From assembly GCA_903913355.1 (NCBI GenBank), contig CAIWKU010000180.1, positions 1-16,362 of the forward strand: 16,362 nucleotides of DNA, written 5' to 3'. Origin of the DNA: an uncultured Bacteroidota bacterium. Lineage in GTDB: Bacteria > Bacteroidota > Bacteroidia > Chitinophagales > Chitinophagaceae. The notes beneath the pieces are model-generated. The model was not told the DNA's origin, made no database searches, and worked only from the letters and a program-made list of their open reading frames with translations. This document shows, one piece after another, positions 15,302 to 16,362 of this stretch. Position 1 is the stretch's first letter. Each line of letters opens with the position of its first letter. Both the position numbers and the translations under genes were made by a program.

Positions 15302-16096
15302 ATGGTTCAGGCATATAATTTTTTAGCGAGTTGGCAATTGTTTCCCGAAAAATGCGATTTTCAATCAGGAATCACACCGAAAAGTGGCAACTATAAAATT
15401 GAAAGCATACGCAATGGGCATGCATTGAGCATCAGCATCAATTGGGTAAGTATGGATAACGAGGCTTTTTATACCCAATATGAAATAGTGCCAGATGGTG
15501 AATTACATCCTTTTGAGAATCAGGATATGGCTGATACGGTACAAGCCGAGATCGTAAATGCCTCTGCATTTGAAGTTATTTTCAGTAAAAATGAAGAAAC
15601 CGTACTGGAGGTATTACATGAAATACTGCCCAATGGGTATATGAAGATCAGACAAAAAGGGTTTATAAAAGAGAATCTGCCGTTTACCAATACCGAAATC
15701 TATCACAAACAATTAAGCGTACTACCTTATGCTTCTTCTGTTGGCAGTGTTGCCATCAGGCCTACTAAAGAAGGCGTTATCAAACACAAAGCATTGTCTG
15801 CTATGGAGGAGCAAACCAATATGCAACTTGATCAGATACGGCAACAAATCGAATTACTGGCAAGACAGGCTCAGGAAATTCGAAAAAGAAAAGAATTGAG
15901 TTTACTGATTTATGAAGCCAGACTAGGTTTTAAACCACAAATAGGGCATGTCTATCATTTATATGAAAAGAAAGATGGTTCGCATATGCTGTCATTGGTA
16001 GCTCCGGCCGAATGGGGTGGCAAAGGGCCTTTTAAACAATTTGTCTCATCCGTCCGTTTGCTGGCAGATCACACCTGGGTAGAAATTGGTCAGTGA
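15302..16096 (+). CDS. DUF2452 domain protein with an extra N-terminal domain
   Basis: The 264-residue protein has no signal peptide and is probably cytoplasmic. Residues about 137-262 form a DUF2452 domain: QLSVLPYASSVGSVAIRP, then a likely coiled coil KALSAMEEQTNMQLDQIRQQIELLARQAQEI (about 163-193), then YEARLGFKPQIGHVYHLYEKKDGSHMLSLVAPAEWG and VRLLADHTWVEI. DUF2452 proteins are usually made of little more than this domain, and their function is unknown. The first 130 residues form a separate beta-rich unit (NFLASWQLFPEKCDFQSGITPKSGNYKIESI and following, with ANGY-like turns) that I do not recognise and that looks lipocalin-like only in general character. ATG 15302 is the only sensible start; upstream ATGs at 15274 and 15280 are out of frame. 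Confidence 0.85.
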   Translation: MVQAYNFLASWQLFPEKCDFQSGITPKSGNYKIESIRNGHALSISINWVSMDNEAFYTQYEIVPDGELHPFENQDMADTVQAEIVNASAFEVIFSKNEETVLEVLHEILPNGYMKIRQKGFIKENLPFTNTEIYHKQLSVLPYASSVGSVAIRPTKEGVIKHKALSAMEEQTNMQLDQIRQQIELLARQAQEIRKRKELSLLIYEARLGFKPQIGHVYHLYEKKDGSHMLSLVAPAEWGGKGPFKQFVSSVRLLADHTWVEIGQ

Positions 16097-16109
16097 TCTA
16101 ATCAATCAT

Positions 16110-16362
16110 TTAGAGATCCTTTAGTAAGCCGGCATTAATAGAAAGTGTTTTTTTATCCTGCGTATATAAAACCAAAGAATATTCTTCCTTTGAAAAAGAA
16201 GCAGGTAAACTGATTACACCATGTGCATCACCTTCTGCAGTTATCGTTTTGAATGCCATGACAATATTATGATTGGTTAGTATACTTCCTTTATTTTCTC
16301 CGGCGCATCAAAAAACTCCACCGTCAACGGCAAATTCAACGCTAAATCCACCAAAGAAGAAG
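16110..16362 (-). pseudogene. DUF1223-like 3' end, apparently frameshifted, cut by the window edge
   Basis: On the complement, the frame ending with TAA at 16110-16112 reads AGENKGSILTNHNIVMAFKTI from about 16304, then GVISLPASFSKEEYSLVLYTQDKKTLSIN. This resembles the C-terminal core of DUF1223 proteins, where 'GENxGxxLxxxNVV' is conserved. That frame is closed just upstream by TGA at 16308-16310. A neighbouring frame is open from the window edge (16360) to TAA at 16277-16279 and reads SSLVDLALNLPLTVEFFD, which would supply the segment expected before GEN if one base were missing near 16305. The alternatives are two unrelated overlapping gene ends, or a short gene starting at ATG 16259 (49 residues). 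The rest of the gene lies outside the window. Confidence 0.45.

Noticed and set aside
1..16362. CRISPR array, tRNA, rRNA, insertion sequence or prophage
   Set aside because: No repeat-spacer pattern, cloverleaf, transposase motif or phage protein was seen on either strand by reading.

Overview
The window looks like a chromosomal segment of a member of the phylum Bacteroidota, probably the Chitinophagaceae or a close relative. The evidence is a SusC/SusD outer-membrane pair, many Sec and lipoprotein signal peptides, almost no Shine-Dalgarno sites, several -7 boxes of the Bacteroidota type (TAnnTTTG), and single-copy families common in that phylum (PepSY-like, DUF2911, DUF2452). The genus is a guess. 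I see no tRNA, rRNA, CRISPR array, transposase or phage gene.

Layout. 1-233 (-) is the 5' part of an Lrp/AsnC-type regulator, divergent from the S-adenosylhomocysteine hydrolase gene ahcY (351-1676). The 117-bp gap between them holds two perfect 9-bp inverted repeats. 1827-3357 is a two-gene unit: a secreted protein with a Cys/His/Asp pattern like papain-fold peptidases, then an overlapping small lipoprotein gene. 3486-4325 is a lipoprotein polysaccharide deacetylase (NodB fold). 4326-4813 is gene-free and carries a very long hairpin plus a good Bacteroidota promoter for the secreted PepSY-like protein at 4814-5260.

5351-6550 (-) is anmK (anhydro-N-acetylmuramic acid kinase), divergent from a DeoR/GlpR-type repressor gene (6661-7407). 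That gene runs straight into a SusC-type TonB-dependent receptor (7432-10542) and a SusD-type lipoprotein (10560-11852), ending at a clear terminator. These four genes suggest a sugar-responsive uptake locus, possibly linked to peptidoglycan (muropeptide) recycling. That link is inference.

12020-12556 encodes a GNAT acetyltransferase. 12728-14590 reads as one POTRA plus beta-barrel outer-membrane protein interrupted by a single in-frame TAA at 13322-13324. 14650-15177 is a DUF2911 secreted protein with its own terminator. 15302-16096 is a DUF2452 protein with an extra N-terminal domain. The right edge (16110-16362, -) holds the 3' end of a DUF1223-like gene that appears frameshifted.

The points most worth a second look are the anmK/deoR/susCD neighbourhood, the secreted Cys-His-Asp protein with its coupled lipoprotein, the nonsense-interrupted outer-membrane protein, and the paired palindromes between the Lrp-type gene and ahcY.
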